DNA from: Acidovorax delafieldii
GTDB taxonomy: Bacteria > Pseudomonadota > Gammaproteobacteria > Burkholderiales > Burkholderiaceae_C
NCBI RefSeq assembly: GCF_007993815.1
Contig: NZ_VJWE01000011.1
Location: 496,001-560,000, forward strand
Direction of reading: 5' to 3'
Length of the DNA: 64,000 nucleotides
Below the pieces are notes generated by a model. The model ran no database searches. It worked only from the letters and a program-made list of their open reading frames with translations, and was not told where the DNA came from. Shown here in pieces: positions 45,428 through 53,979 of this stretch; the stretch's first letter is position 1; every line of letters starts with the position of its first letter. Both the position numbers and the translations under genes were made by a program.

Positions 45428-46776
45428 GCTCCGCAGCGCCGTCCCTGCACAGCATCCGCCCCTGCCTGGAGGGGGCGATTCCCGCCATCATGGCGACCTG
45501 CGACCCTGACGGCACACCCAACGTGGCCTACATCTCGCAGGTGGTCTATGTGGATGCGGCGCATGTGGCGCTGTCGTTCCAGTTCTTCAACAAGACCCGC
45601 CAGAACATCCTGCGCAACCCGCGTGCGTCCGTGCTGGTGCTGGACCCGCTCACCGCCCATTTCTACCGCCTGCACCTGCTGTACGAACGCACCGAGGACA
45701 GTGGCCCGGTGTTCGAGAGCATGCGCGCGCAGCTGGCGGGCATTGCGTCGCATGCGGGCATGGCCGAGGTGTTTGAACTCAAGGGGGCCGACATCTATGC
45801 TGTGGAGCGCATCGAATCGGTGGCGGGCGAAGGCCTGCCGGCACCGGCGCCACGTTCTGGCTTGCTGCACACGCTGCGCCTGTGCAGCGAAAGCATCGCG
45901 CGCTGCTCGGGGCTGGATGAATTGCTGCAAGGCGCGCTGCAGGGCCTGCAGGACAAGCTGGGCATCCAGCACGCCATGGTGCTGATGCTGGATGCCAGCG
46001 CCCAGCAGCTTTACACGGTGGCCAGCTGCGGCTATGCCACATCGGGTGTGGGTTCAGAAATCCGGCTGGGCCAGGGAGTGATCGGCATGGCCGCGCGCGA
46101 GCGCACGCCGGTGCGCATCAGCCACATGACGCACGCTGCCCTGTACAGCCATGCCATCCGCGAAAGCATGGACGCGCATGCCACACCCGATGCGCCCCCG
46201 TTGCGCGGCCTGGACATCCCCTACCCCGGCCTGCCAGAGCCGCACAGCCAGGTGGCGGTGCCACTGCTGTCGGCCGGGCGCCTGCTGGGTGTGCTGTTTG
46301 CCGAGAGCCCCGAGGACATGCGCTTTGGTTTCGAGGATGAGGACCTGCTGGTGGCCATTGCGGGCCAGCTGGCCGCCGCCATCGACCTGCTGCAGGCCGC
46401 GCCCGATGCGCCCGAGCCGCTGCCTACTCCGACAGCGGCACCGCCGGTGAGCGGCAGCGCGCTGCGGGTGCGCCACTTTGCGGCCAACGACAGTGTGTTC
46501 ATCAACGACGACTATTTGATCAAGGGCGTGGCGGGCGCCATTGTCTGGAAGCTGCTGCGCGACCACCAGCACACCGGGCGTGTGGACCTCACCAACCGCG
46601 AACTGCGACTGGACCCCGCCCTGCGCCTGCCCGATGTGGCCGACAACCTGGAGGCCCGCCTGCTATTGCTGCAGCGCCGCCTGCAGGAGAACTGCCCGCA
46701 CATACACATCGAAAAGACGGGGCGCGGGCGCTTTCGGCTGTGCGTGCTGCGCCCGGTGGTGCTGGAAGACGCTTGA
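45424..46776 (+). CDS. PNPOx-like / GAF / winged-helix-like fusion protein
   Basis: A 450-residue protein. Residues about 10-130 form a PNPOx-like split barrel (IPAIMATCDPDGTPNVAYIS). About 150-325 is a GAF domain (ELLQGALQGLQDKLGIQHAM, GQGVIGMAARERTPVRI). The last 85 residues (YLIKGVAGAIVWKLLRDHQH, TNRELRLDPALRLPDVADNL) look like a DNA-binding winged helix, though I am less sure of that. It could be a flavin- or redox-responsive regulator of its own operon. The start at 45424 overlaps the previous stop. Confidence 0.78.
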   Translation: MSSAAPSLHSIRPCLEGAIPAIMATCDPDGTPNVAYISQVVYVDAAHVALSFQFFNKTRQNILRNPRASVLVLDPLTAHFYRLHLLYERTEDSGPVFESMRAQLAGIASHAGMAEVFELKGADIYAVERIESVAGEGLPAPAPRSGLLHTLRLCSESIARCSGLDELLQGALQGLQDKLGIQHAMVLMLDASAQQLYTVASCGYATSGVGSEIRLGQGVIGMAARERTPVRISHMTHAALYSHAIRESMDAHATPDAPPLRGLDIPYPGLPEPHSQVAVPLLSAGRLLGVLFAESPEDMRFGFEDEDLLVAIAGQLAAAIDLLQAAPDAPEPLPTPTAAPPVSGSALRVRHFAANDSVFINDDYLIKGVAGAIVWKLLRDHQHTGRVDLTNRELRLDPALRLPDVADNLEARLLLLQRRLQENCPHIHIEKTGRGRFRLCVLRPVVLEDA

Positions 46777-46781
46777 GCCTC

Positions 46782-46942
46782 AGAAGGTGTGAATGAGTCC
46801 GGCGAGCCCGAGCAGGCCGCCAAAACGAGCCCGATCGAGACACAAAGCGCAGCCATAGCTCGGGCTATGGCGAGCATTTGTAACGACGAACGGGTGTGTT
46901 TTGGCGGGATGAGCGGGCATGGCGGGTTCGTTTACACCTTCT
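46782..46942. repeat. 161-bp imperfect palindrome between convergent genes
   Basis: The outer arms AGAAGGTGT and ACACCTTCT, the middle arms GCCGCCAAAACGAGCCCG and CGGGTGTGTTTTGGCGG, and the centre GCCATAGC-TCG-GGCTATGGC line up as one long hairpin. It lies between the ends of the GAF fusion gene and the hemerythrin gene and could terminate both transcripts. It could also be a palindromic mobile sequence. Confidence 0.7.
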
Positions 46943-47679
46943 CAGTGCACCAGACCCGGCACCACCGGCAGGCCCAGGCCGCGCATCAGCTTGGTCCACT
47001 CAGGCTGCGTGAGGTGCGGCTGCACTTGCGCCAGCACCGCTGCCAGCACAGGGGCAGGCGCATGTTGTTTCATGTCCGACAGCATGGCCGTGCGCTCGGC
47101 CGGTGACATGTAGGGCACCATCCAGCGGGCCACCACCATCATTTCCTGCGGCGGGATCGAGGCCACCAGCGCATCGTGCACGCCTGCCAGTTCTGCATCG
47201 GTGTAGCACTGCCAGAGCACGCGGTTGTGCGCAGTCTCTTCCTCGTGCATGTGCTCGAAGTTGTGCGCCACAAACAGCGCCAGCTGGCGGTACAGGGCCT
47301 GGGTGGCTGCGGGGCGTGCGGGCTTGGCACAGGCCATCAGGTGGTTCACCCCGTCTGCCAGGGCCGTGATGGCCTCTTCGTGCTCCACATGTTCACCGGC
47401 AATGCTCTGGCTGGATCCGGGCTGGCGCGCCTCCATGGCGGCGTGCACGAACTGGTTCTCGTGGTGCAGGTGGGCGCGGCACAGGTCCAGCAACTGCATC
47501 ACGCGGTCGCAGGTGTGGGCAAACTCCAGGTCGTCCTCGACATCCATGCGGCCCAGGCCCAGCAGCGTGTCGGCCATGAAGGCGCGCAGCGCCTTGTGGA
47601 TGCTGGCGTACATATCCATGCGGGGGGCGGCGGGCTGGGCTTGTGTCAGTGCGGCAATTTCGCGGGCATCAATCTTCAT
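46942..47679 (-). CDS. hemerythrin-domain protein
   Basis: A 245-residue, mostly helical protein with spaced iron-ligand motifs: HLHHENQFVHAAME (about 73-86), EHVEHEEAI and HNFEHMHEEE. These fit a hemerythrin HHE-type di-iron or related oxygen/NO-binding domain. I start at ATG 47679; a GTG one codon upstream is possible. The C-terminal 80 residues (MVVARWMVPYMSPAERTAML) are a family extension. It is preceded by a dyad at 47737-47753. Confidence 0.87.
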   Translation of the reverse strand: MKIDAREIAALTQAQPAAPRMDMYASIHKALRAFMADTLLGLGRMDVEDDLEFAHTCDRVMQLLDLCRAHLHHENQFVHAAMEARQPGSSQSIAGEHVEHEEAITALADGVNHLMACAKPARPAATQALYRQLALFVAHNFEHMHEEETAHNRVLWQCYTDAELAGVHDALVASIPPQEMMVVARWMVPYMSPAERTAMLSDMKQHAPAPVLAAVLAQVQPHLTQPEWTKLMRGLGLPVVPGLVH

Positions 47680-47736
47680 CACGTTCTTTCATGGCCCCGG
47701 TGGGCTCTTTCAGCGCCTTTTTTTTGGCGCCGGGCC

Positions 47737-47753
47737 GGGTGCACCATGCACCC
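47737..47753. promoter_or_regulatory. dyad upstream of the hemerythrin gene
   Basis: GGGTGCACCATGCACCC has seven-base arms around a three-base centre, 58 bases ahead of the hemerythrin start. It could be a repressor site or part of a terminator for the upstream gene. Confidence 0.35.
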
Positions 47754-47867
47754 GTTTCCATGCAAAGAAGTCTAGAAATTCGCCGCGCTTTTGCCTGTTA
47801 AAAACTCCTTAAACAGACCCTTTGAAAACCTTAAAAATCGCGTTCCGGGCGCCAAACGTGAAATCGT

Positions 47868-49457
47868 TCACGGCGCGGCGCGCAGCAGGTCCACCGCTTT
47901 TTCAGCAATCATCACCGTGGGCGCATTGGTGTTGCCGCTCACTATGCGCGGCATGATGGACGCGTCCACCACACGCAGGCCCGCGAGGCCATGCACACGC
48001 AGTTCGGCATCCACCACATCCAGCGGCCCGGGCCCCATGCGGCAGGTGCCCACGGGGTGGTAGATGGTGTCGGCGTACTGGCGGATGAACTGCTCGATCT
48101 CCGCATCGCTGCGCGCACTGGCCGAGGCCGCCAGCTCCTTGGCGCCGAACTTCGCGAGCGCCGGTTGCATGAGGATCTCCCGCGTGCGTTTGAAGCCACG
48201 CACCATGCGCGCCATGTCATCGGGATCGGCCAGGAAGTTCGGGTCCACCAAAGGCAAGGCCATGGGGTCGCGGCTGGCCAGCGTGACCGCGCCCCGGCTT
48301 TTGGGCTGCAGCAGGCACACGTGGGCCGAGTAACCATGGCCGAACACGGTCTTGCGCCCGTGGTCCACCAGCTTGCCGATCACAAAGTGCAGCTGCAGGT
48401 CGGGCGCGGGCTCGGACGGGTCGCTTTTGATGAAGCCCCCCGCCTCGGCAAAGTTCGTGGTCAACATGCCCGTGCGGTGCTTGCGCCATTCGGCTATGCC
48501 GCGCAGCGTCTGCGCCATGCCCGACAGTGACAGGCCGAACAGGTCCTTGAGCTCGGGTGCGTCCAGCACCTGCACCACGTCGGGGTGGTCGTGCAGATGC
48601 TGGCCCACGCCCGGCAGGTCGTGCAGCACCGGGATGCCGTGTTGCTGCAAATGCGCGGCAGGCCCCACGCCCGACAGCATCAGCAACTGCGGCGACAGCA
48701 GCGCGCCCGCACTCAGCAGCACCTCGCGGCCCGCTCGCACCTGCTTGATCGCGCCGCCCTGGCGGTATTCGACACCCACCGCGCGCGTGCCGTCGAACAG
48801 GATGCGCGTGGCATGCGCCCCGGTGATGACCTGCAGGTTGAGTCGCGCCAGGTGCGGCGTGAGGTAGCCCTTGGCTGCGCTGTGGCGCTCGCCGTTCTTG
48901 TGCGTGACCTGGTACAGGCCCACACCTTCCTGCGTGGCGCCGTTGAAGTCGGTGTTGTGCGGGTGCCCGGCCTGCACACCTGCGTCGGTGAAATATTGGC
49001 TGAACCGGTTGGGTGCACGCAGGTCTGCCACGTTGAAGGGGCCGCCCCGGCCATGCCAAGCGTTGGCGCCGCGTTCGTTGTTCTCGGCACGCACGAAGTA
49101 AGGCTTCACATCCTCCCAGCCCCAGCCCGGGTTGCCCTGCGCGGCCCAGTGGTCATAGTCGGCGTGCTGGCCCCGGATGTAGACCATGGCGTTGATGGAG
49201 CTGGAGCCCCCCAGCACCTTGCCGCGTGGCTGGTAGCCGCGCCGGTTATTCAGCGCGGCCTGCGGCGTGGTGTTGAAGCCCCAGCCGTTCAGTTCGAACT
49301 TGGCCATCACGGCCAGCCCAGCCGGGCAGTGGATGAGCACGCTTTTGTCGGCAGGCCCTGCCTCCAGCAGGCAGACGCGTACGGAGGGGTTCTCAGTCAG
49401 ACGGCCGGCCAGCACGGAGCCCGCCGATCCGCCACCGATCACGATGTAGTCAAACAT
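47868..49457 (-). CDS. GMC-family FAD alcohol/choline dehydrogenase
   Basis: A 529-residue GMC oxidoreductase starting at MFDYIVIGGG, with GGAGGAG a short distance upstream. FAD binding is shown by YIVIGGGSAGSVLAGRL, the family signature by GKVLGGSSSINAMVYIRG, and the catalytic His by YHPVGTCRMG near the C-terminus. It resembles AlkJ- and BetA-type dehydrogenases. The neighbouring beta-oxidation genes favour an aliphatic alcohol over choline, which is an inference. It is divergent from the hydroxyacyl-CoA dehydrogenase gene. Confidence 0.92.
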   Translation of the reverse strand: MFDYIVIGGGSAGSVLAGRLTENPSVRVCLLEAGPADKSVLIHCPAGLAVMAKFELNGWGFNTTPQAALNNRRGYQPRGKVLGGSSSINAMVYIRGQHADYDHWAAQGNPGWGWEDVKPYFVRAENNERGANAWHGRGGPFNVADLRAPNRFSQYFTDAGVQAGHPHNTDFNGATQEGVGLYQVTHKNGERHSAAKGYLTPHLARLNLQVITGAHATRILFDGTRAVGVEYRQGGAIKQVRAGREVLLSAGALLSPQLLMLSGVGPAAHLQQHGIPVLHDLPGVGQHLHDHPDVVQVLDAPELKDLFGLSLSGMAQTLRGIAEWRKHRTGMLTTNFAEAGGFIKSDPSEPAPDLQLHFVIGKLVDHGRKTVFGHGYSAHVCLLQPKSRGAVTLASRDPMALPLVDPNFLADPDDMARMVRGFKRTREILMQPALAKFGAKELAASASARSDAEIEQFIRQYADTIYHPVGTCRMGPGPLDVVDAELRVHGLAGLRVVDASIMPRIVSGNTNAPTVMIAEKAVDLLRAAP

Positions 49458-49509
49458 GTTTTGTGTCTCCTCCGCCATGCTGCGCAGCGGCTTGTTGGTT
49501 CAGGTTTGA

Positions 49510-49534
49510 CGCACGATAACCGAACGGTCGTGCG
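49510..49534. promoter_or_regulatory. nested dyad in a divergent promoter region
   Basis: CGCACGA and TCGTGCG frame an inner ACCG-AA-CGGT dyad, between the divergent GMC dehydrogenase and hydroxyacyl-CoA dehydrogenase genes. The form suits a TetR-family repressor, but no such gene is present in the window. Confidence 0.45.
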
Positions 49535-49585
49535 ATTCGCCTTACCATTCCGTCCATCCGTTTCACTTTGAAGAGGGCTCTCTAT

Positions 49586-50434
49586 ATGACGATTCAGACC
49601 GTAGGCATCATCGGCGCAGGCACCATGGGCAACGGCATTGCACAGGCCTGTGCGGTGTCGGGCATCAACGTGGTGATGGTCGATATCTCGGATGCTGCAG
49701 TGCAAAAAGGCCTGGCCACCGTGGCTGGCAGCCTGGACCGCTTGATCAAGAAGGAGAAGATCAGCGCCGCCGACAAGGACGCAGCCTTGGCGCGCATCAA
49801 GACCTCCACCAGCTACGACGACCTCAAGGCCGCGCAGCTGGTGATCGAAGCCGCCACCGAGAACTACGAGCTCAAGCTCAAGATCTTGAAGCAGGTCGAT
49901 GCACTGGTGGGCCCCGAGGTGCTGATTGCATCGAACACGTCCTCGATCTCCATCACCAAGCTGGCCGCCGCCACCAGCCGCGCCGACCGCTTCATTGGCA
50001 TGCACTTCTTCAACCCCGTACCCATGATGGCGCTGGTGGAGATCATCCGTGGCCTGCAGACCAGCGACGCCACGCACGACGCCGTGAAGGCGCTGGCCGA
50101 AGCCCTGGGCAAGAGCCCTATCACCGTGAAGAACGCGCCCGGTTTTGTGGTCAACCGCATCCTGGTGCCCATGATCAACGAGGCCTTCTTCGTGCTGGCG
50201 GAAGGCCTGGCCACACCCGAGGACATCGACGCGGGCATGAAACTGGGCTGCAACCAGCCCATCGGCCCGCTGGCGCTGGCGGACATGATCGGCCTGGATG
50301 TGTGCCTGGCCGTGATGGACGTGTACCTCACCGAGTTCGGCGACAGCAAGTACCGCCCCTGCCCGCTGCTCAAGGAAATGGTGGCGGCGGGCCGCCTGGG
50401 CCGCAAGACGGGCCAGGGCGTGTATTCCTATTAA
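49586..50434 (+). CDS. 3-hydroxybutyryl/3-hydroxyacyl-CoA dehydrogenase
   Basis: A 282-residue enzyme starting at MTIQTVGIIG (49586) rather than six codons earlier. NAD-binding GIIGAGTMGNGIAQ, catalytic His in GMHFFNPVPMMALVEII, and the C-terminal dimer domain with NRILVPMINEAF are all present. It oxidises (S)-3-hydroxybutyryl-CoA or reduces acetoacetyl-CoA. An enoyl-CoA hydratase follows beyond a repeat. The R2 repeat begins right after its TAA. Confidence 0.96.
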   Translation: MTIQTVGIIGAGTMGNGIAQACAVSGINVVMVDISDAAVQKGLATVAGSLDRLIKKEKISAADKDAALARIKTSTSYDDLKAAQLVIEAATENYELKLKILKQVDALVGPEVLIASNTSSISITKLAAATSRADRFIGMHFFNPVPMMALVEIIRGLQTSDATHDAVKALAEALGKSPITVKNAPGFVVNRILVPMINEAFFVLAEGLATPEDIDAGMKLGCNQPIGPLALADMIGLDVCLAVMDVYLTEFGDSKYRPCPLLKEMVAAGRLGRKTGQGVYSY

Positions 50435-50528
50435 CCCCCTGAGGCGCTTCGCGCCTTCACCCTGAGGGGGACGCACCCGGCGCACGGAGTGAAGACGACA
50501 TTCACATGTCGTGGCGGCCCTTGCGCGG
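50435..50528 (+). repeat. dispersed repeat R2 adjoining the dehydrogenase stop codon
   Basis: It begins CCCCCTGAGGCGCTTCGCGC CTTC directly after TAA 50432-50434, forms a CCCCCTGAGG…CCTGAGGGGG-type hairpin and ends GGCGGCCCTTGCGCGG. The two ends are shared with the copy behind cynS. Confidence 0.7.
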
Positions 50529-50650
50529 GTGCACTGGTAAGGCACCGCGCCGGTTTGGAGGCCGCTTGCGTTAATCGGCTGCGCTGTCTCGATTGAGACG
50601 GCGCACAACGCTTGAAGCGTTTTCAATCATGGGCCAGGAGACCCGCGCCC

Positions 50651-51469
50651 ATGACAAACATCCCCCCCACCACGCCCCCGCCCGAGGGCAACATCGACAC
50701 CCTGGTGCTCGGCCACGTGCTGCTGATCGGCATCAACCGCCCGGCCAAGCGCAACGGCTGGACGCCGCCCATGTTCCGCCAGCTGGCCGAGGCTTACACC
50801 CGCCTCGACGATGACCCCGAGTTGCGCGTCGGTGTGCTGCATGCCATGGGCGACCACTTCACGGCCGGACTGGACCTGCCCGCCGTGAGCGCCTACATGC
50901 AGCGCGGCGAAAAAGCCATCCCCGAAGGCCTGGTGGAGCCCCATGACTACGGCCTGCCCGGCTACCGGCGCCGCACCAAGCCCATGGTGGTGGCGGTCAA
51001 GGGCATCTGCTTCACAGTGGGCATCGAGCTGATGCTGGGCGCCGACATCGTGGTGGCGGCCGACAACTGCCGCTTCTCGCAGATGGAGGTGCAGCGCGGC
51101 ATCATGGCCACAGGCGGCGCCACGCTGCGCATGGCCGAGCGCGCGGGCACGGGCAATGCGCTGCTGCACCTGCTGACGGCCGACGAGTTTGGCAGCGCCG
51201 AGGCGTACCGCCTGAACTTTGTGCAGAAAGTGGTGCCGGCTGGCCAGGAGCTGGACGAAGCCTTGGCGATTGCCCAGCGCATTGCCGCACAGGCGCCGCG
51301 CGCGGTGGTCGCCACTCGCCTGAATGTGCTCAAAGCCATCGAGCAAGGCCAGGCGGCTGCGGTGGCGGACTTCATCCCGGTGCAGAAGGAACTGGCCAAC
51401 AGCGAGGATGCGGCCGAAGGCGTGCGCGCTTTTGTCGAGCGCCGGCCCGGGCAGTTCAGCGGGCGCTGA
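50651..51469 (+). CDS. enoyl-CoA hydratase/isomerase family protein (crotonase)
   Basis: A 272-residue crotonase-fold protein starting at ATG 50651. The oxyanion-hole segments are HFTAGLDLPA and VKGICFTVGIELMLGADIVVAA. A catalytic Glu is likely in QMEVQRGIMATGGATLRM. The second half is GSAEAYRLNFVQKVVPAGQE. The substrate is probably an acyl-CoA in fatty acid or aromatic degradation. It runs with the hydroxyacyl-CoA dehydrogenase, separated by an R2 repeat and about 120 bases. Confidence 0.92.
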   Translation: MTNIPPTTPPPEGNIDTLVLGHVLLIGINRPAKRNGWTPPMFRQLAEAYTRLDDDPELRVGVLHAMGDHFTAGLDLPAVSAYMQRGEKAIPEGLVEPHDYGLPGYRRRTKPMVVAVKGICFTVGIELMLGADIVVAADNCRFSQMEVQRGIMATGGATLRMAERAGTGNALLHLLTADEFGSAEAYRLNFVQKVVPAGQELDEALAIAQRIAAQAPRAVVATRLNVLKAIEQGQAAAVADFIPVQKELANSEDAAEGVRAFVERRPGQFSGR

Positions 51470-51504
51470 GGGCCTGGTGGTTCGTCGTCGTCCGAGCCAC
51501 TACA

Positions 51505-51585
51505 TGCCAAATTGCAAGCCCAATCGACTGCTAGCGCATATGAATCATGCGCTAGCAGCTCTGCTATTGATAGCAATTTCCCGAG
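51505..51585. repeat. dispersed repeat R1 with long hairpin
   Basis: AAATTGC…GCAATTT outer arms and CTGCTAGCGCAT / ATGCGCTAGCAG inner arms around ATGAATC make a strong hairpin, followed by CTATTGATAGC, the R1 core in reverse. It sits between the crotonase gene and ohrR; the rest of this 270-base gap holds only the ohrR operator. Confidence 0.65.
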
Positions 51586-51697
51586 GGTGAAGGGGGCACA
51601 GCTCCCCCACCTGCGCAAGCGGTACGCGCGAGTAGCACCGATGGCGCGGCGCCGCTCCCCCACCCACACAATCCCATCCATTAACAAAGTTTTTCAC

Positions 51698-51721
51698 AAT
51701 TCAATTGCACACAATTGAATT
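51698..51721. promoter_or_regulatory. OhrR-type operator
   Basis: AATTCAATTG-CACA-CAATTGAATT is a perfect ten-base inverted repeat 20 bases ahead of ohrR. AT-rich AATTG dyads of this kind are OhrR binding sites elsewhere, so autoregulation is likely. Confidence 0.75.
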
Positions 51722-51740
51722 TGCACCCACAATTCACTCC

Positions 51741-52205
51741 ATGCCCAGCCACAGCACACCCCACACTCCCAGCCCCGCCATCCTGCGGCTGGACAACCAG
51801 GTCTGCTTTGCGCTGTATTCCGCCTCGCTGGCGATGACCAAGCTGTACAAACCGCTGCTCGACCAGATCGGCCTGACCTACCCCCAGTACCTCGTGATGC
51901 TGGTGCTGTGGGAGCAGGATGGCGTGACCGTCTCCGAGCTGGGCGAGCGCCTGTTCCTCGACTCCGGCACGCTCACGCCGTTGCTCAAGCGCCTGGAGGC
52001 GCAGGGCCACATTGCCCGGTTGCGCGATGTGCAGGACGAGCGCCGCGTGCGCATCACCCTCACGTCGCAAGGCCGCGCACTGCGCGACCAGGCCGAGGCC
52101 ATCCCGCCCTGTGTGCTGCAAAGCAGCCAGTGCTCGATTGCCGAGCTGACCACCTTGACCACCGAACTCAAGCAGCTGCGAGACCGGCTCAGCGAGCAAC
52201 GCTGA
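51741..52205 (+). CDS. ohrR: OhrR organic-hydroperoxide-responsive repressor
   Basis: A 154-residue MarR-family repressor starting at ATG 51741. The peroxide-sensing Cys 22 ([11 protein letters not shown]) matches the position in Xanthomonas OhrR. Cys 124 and Cys 131 near the C-terminus allow the two-Cys mechanism. The winged helix reads [20 protein letters not shown] and [10 protein letters not shown]. It stands directly ahead of ohr and behind a perfect AATTG dyad. Confidence 0.94.
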   Translation: MPSHSTPHTPSPAILRLDNQVCFALYSASLAMTKLYKPLLDQIGLTYPQYLVMLVLWEQDGVTVSELGERLFLDSGTLTPLLKRLEAQGHIARLRDVQDERRVRITLTSQGRALRDQAEAIPPCVLQSSQCSIAELTTLTTELKQLRDRLSEQR

Positions 52206-52277
52206 CGGCCTGCAGACAACGCAAGAACCGATTCCCTCCACCGCCCGCCAGTGGGCAACAACCGCAAGGAAGACACC

Positions 52278-52694
52278 ATGACCAAGCTCGAAAAAGTCCT
52301 GTACACCGCCAAGTCGCACGTGACCGGTGGCCGCGATGGCGCCGCCAAGACCGATGACGGCCGCCTGGAAGTCAAGCTGTCCTCGCCCGGCACGTCCGGC
52401 ACCGGCACCAACCCCGAGCAGCTGTTTGCCTCCGGCTACGCAGCCTGCTTCATCGGCGCGATGAAGGCCGTCGGCGGCAAGATCGGCATTCCTGTGCCCC
52501 AGGACGTGTCCATCGACGCCGAAGTGGACCTGGGCCCCATCCCGAACGCCTACGGCATCGCCGCCCGCCTGACCATCAGCCTGCCCGGCCTGGAAAAGGA
52601 AACCGCCCAGAAGCTGGTGGACGCAGCCCACCAGGTCTGCCCCTACTCCAACGCCACGCGCGGCAACATCGACGTGACCATCACGATCGTCTAA
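52278..52694 (+). CDS. ohr: organic hydroperoxide resistance peroxidase Ohr
   Basis: A 138-residue OsmC-fold thiol peroxidase that reduces organic hydroperoxides, using lipoyl-type reductants. Both reactive cysteines are present: Cys 57 in [11 protein letters not shown] and Cys 121 in [13 protein letters not shown]. Arg 19 is in GGRDG. The start [10 protein letters not shown] has AAGGA upstream. It is regulated by the preceding ohrR and followed after four bases by a DUF1304 gene. Confidence 0.97.
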   Translation: MTKLEKVLYTAKSHVTGGRDGAAKTDDGRLEVKLSSPGTSGTGTNPEQLFASGYAACFIGAMKAVGGKIGIPVPQDVSIDAEVDLGPIPNAYGIAARLTISLPGLEKETAQKLVDAAHQVCPYSNATRGNIDVTITIV

Positions 52695-52698
52695 GACC

Positions 52699-53085
52699 AT
52701 GGGCCGCCTGCTGATTGCCCGCATCGCGGTGGCCCTGGTGGCCATCGAGCATGTGTACATCCTCGTGCTCGAAATGTTCTTCTGGAACAAGCCCCTGGGC
52801 ATGAAAACCTTCAGCCTGACCCAGGAGCTGGCCGACGCCACCACCACGCTGGCGGCCAACCAGGGGCTGTACAACGGTTTTCTGGCGGCAGGCCTGTTCT
52901 GGGGGCTGTTCACCGGCAACCGGGTGTTCAAGATCTTCTTCCTGGCCTGCGTGATCGTGGCCGGGGTATTTGGCGCCGCCACCGCAGCGCCCAAGATCTT
53001 CTTCAGCCAGGCGCTGCCCGCGATCATTGCGCTGGGCCTGGTGCTGGCGCTGGACAAAAAACCCACCGCCCAGCGCAGCCTCTGA
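52699..53085 (+). CDS. DUF1304 membrane protein
   Basis: A 128-residue protein with four membrane helices and the DUF1304 signature (VALVAIEHVYILVLEMFFW, ANQGLYNGFLAAGLFWG). Family function is unknown, but it is commonly linked to peroxide-stress genes. The four-base gap to ohr and the strong terminator immediately behind it define an ohrR-ohr-DUF1304 unit. Confidence 0.92.
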   Translation: MGRLLIARIAVALVAIEHVYILVLEMFFWNKPLGMKTFSLTQELADATTTLAANQGLYNGFLAAGLFWGLFTGNRVFKIFFLACVIVAGVFGAATAAPKIFFSQALPAIIALGLVLALDKKPTAQRSL

Positions 53086-53142
53086 GCTACCAAAACCATA
53101 GCTGCCAGCGCTTGATCAACAAGCGCTGGCAGCTATTTTTTC
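53086..53142 (+). repeat. dispersed repeat R1 acting as a terminator
   Basis: CCATAGCTGCCAGCGCTTGA starts an R1 copy whose second half is its exact complement. It immediately follows the DUF1304 stop. Confidence 0.65.
53098..53136 (+). terminator. intrinsic terminator of the ohr operon
   Basis: ATAGCTGCCAGCGCTT and AAGCGCTGGCAGCTAT form a 16-pair perfect stem with loop GATCAAC, followed by TTTTTT. Confidence 0.88.
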
Positions 53143-53219
53143 TTTGAATCCACGCAGGTGCTGCCGCCTGCAAGCTGCCATTCAGCCATGCGCGCGATGA
53201 TGGGGTTGGAGACAACAAC

Positions 53220-53978
53220 ATGAAAATCGCCCTGCTGTCCGACATCCACGCCAACCGCCAGGCCCTGGACGCCTGCCTGCAACACGCCCGCGCACAGGGC
53301 GCCGAACAATTTGCGCTGCTGGGCGACCTGGTGGGGTACGGCGGCGAGCCCGTGGCCGTGGTGGAGCAGGTGCGCGACCTGGCCCAGCAAGGTGCCCTGT
53401 GTGTGCTGGGCAACCATGACGCCATGGCCCTGGCCCCGCCTGCCAACCCACGCAACCGCAGCGAGCTGGGAGCGCAATGGACGCACGACCAGCTCGGCAA
53501 CAGCCACATCGCCTTTTTGCAGTCGCTGCCGCTCACGGCGCGGCTGGGCAGCAGCGCCTTGCTGGTGCACGCCAGTGCCGACATGCCCGCGCAGTGGCGG
53601 TATGTGGAGGACTCCAACGCCGCCGAGCGCAGCATGACTGCGGCCCAGGCCCTCGACCCCGCCATCCGCTACGTGTTCAGCGGCCATGTGCACGAGCAGG
53701 TGCTGTACTTCCTCACGCCCACCGCCAAGCTGATGCGCTTTGCGCCCGAGCCCGGCGTGCCCGTGCCCGTGCCGACACACCGCCAGTGGCTGGGCATTGT
53801 GGGCTCGGTGGGCCAGCCGCGCGACGGCGATGCACGCGCCATGTACGCGCTGTTCGACGACATCGCCAAGCAGATCACGTTCTACCGCGTGCCCTACGAC
53901 CACCTGGCCGCCGCCGCCGCCATCCGCGCGGCGGGCCTGCCCGGCTTCTACGCCGATCGGCTCGAAAAAGGCCAGTGA
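53220..53978 (+). CDS. calcineurin-type metallophosphoesterase
   Basis: A 252-residue phosphoesterase with all metal-binding motifs in order: DIHAN (D8, H10), GDLVGYGGEP, GNHDAM, and GHVHEQ with preceding LVHAS. The fold is close to the YfcE/PrpE-like phosphodiesterases and protein phosphatases. Only one base separates it from the following protein-kinase gene, so the pair is probably a phosphorylation/dephosphorylation unit. Confidence 0.9.
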   Translation: MKIALLSDIHANRQALDACLQHARAQGAEQFALLGDLVGYGGEPVAVVEQVRDLAQQGALCVLGNHDAMALAPPANPRNRSELGAQWTHDQLGNSHIAFLQSLPLTARLGSSALLVHASADMPAQWRYVEDSNAAERSMTAAQALDPAIRYVFSGHVHEQVLYFLTPTAKLMRFAPEPGVPVPVPTHRQWLGIVGSVGQPRDGDARAMYALFDDIAKQITFYRVPYDHLAAAAAIRAAGLPGFYADRLEKGQ

Positions 53979-53979
53979 C

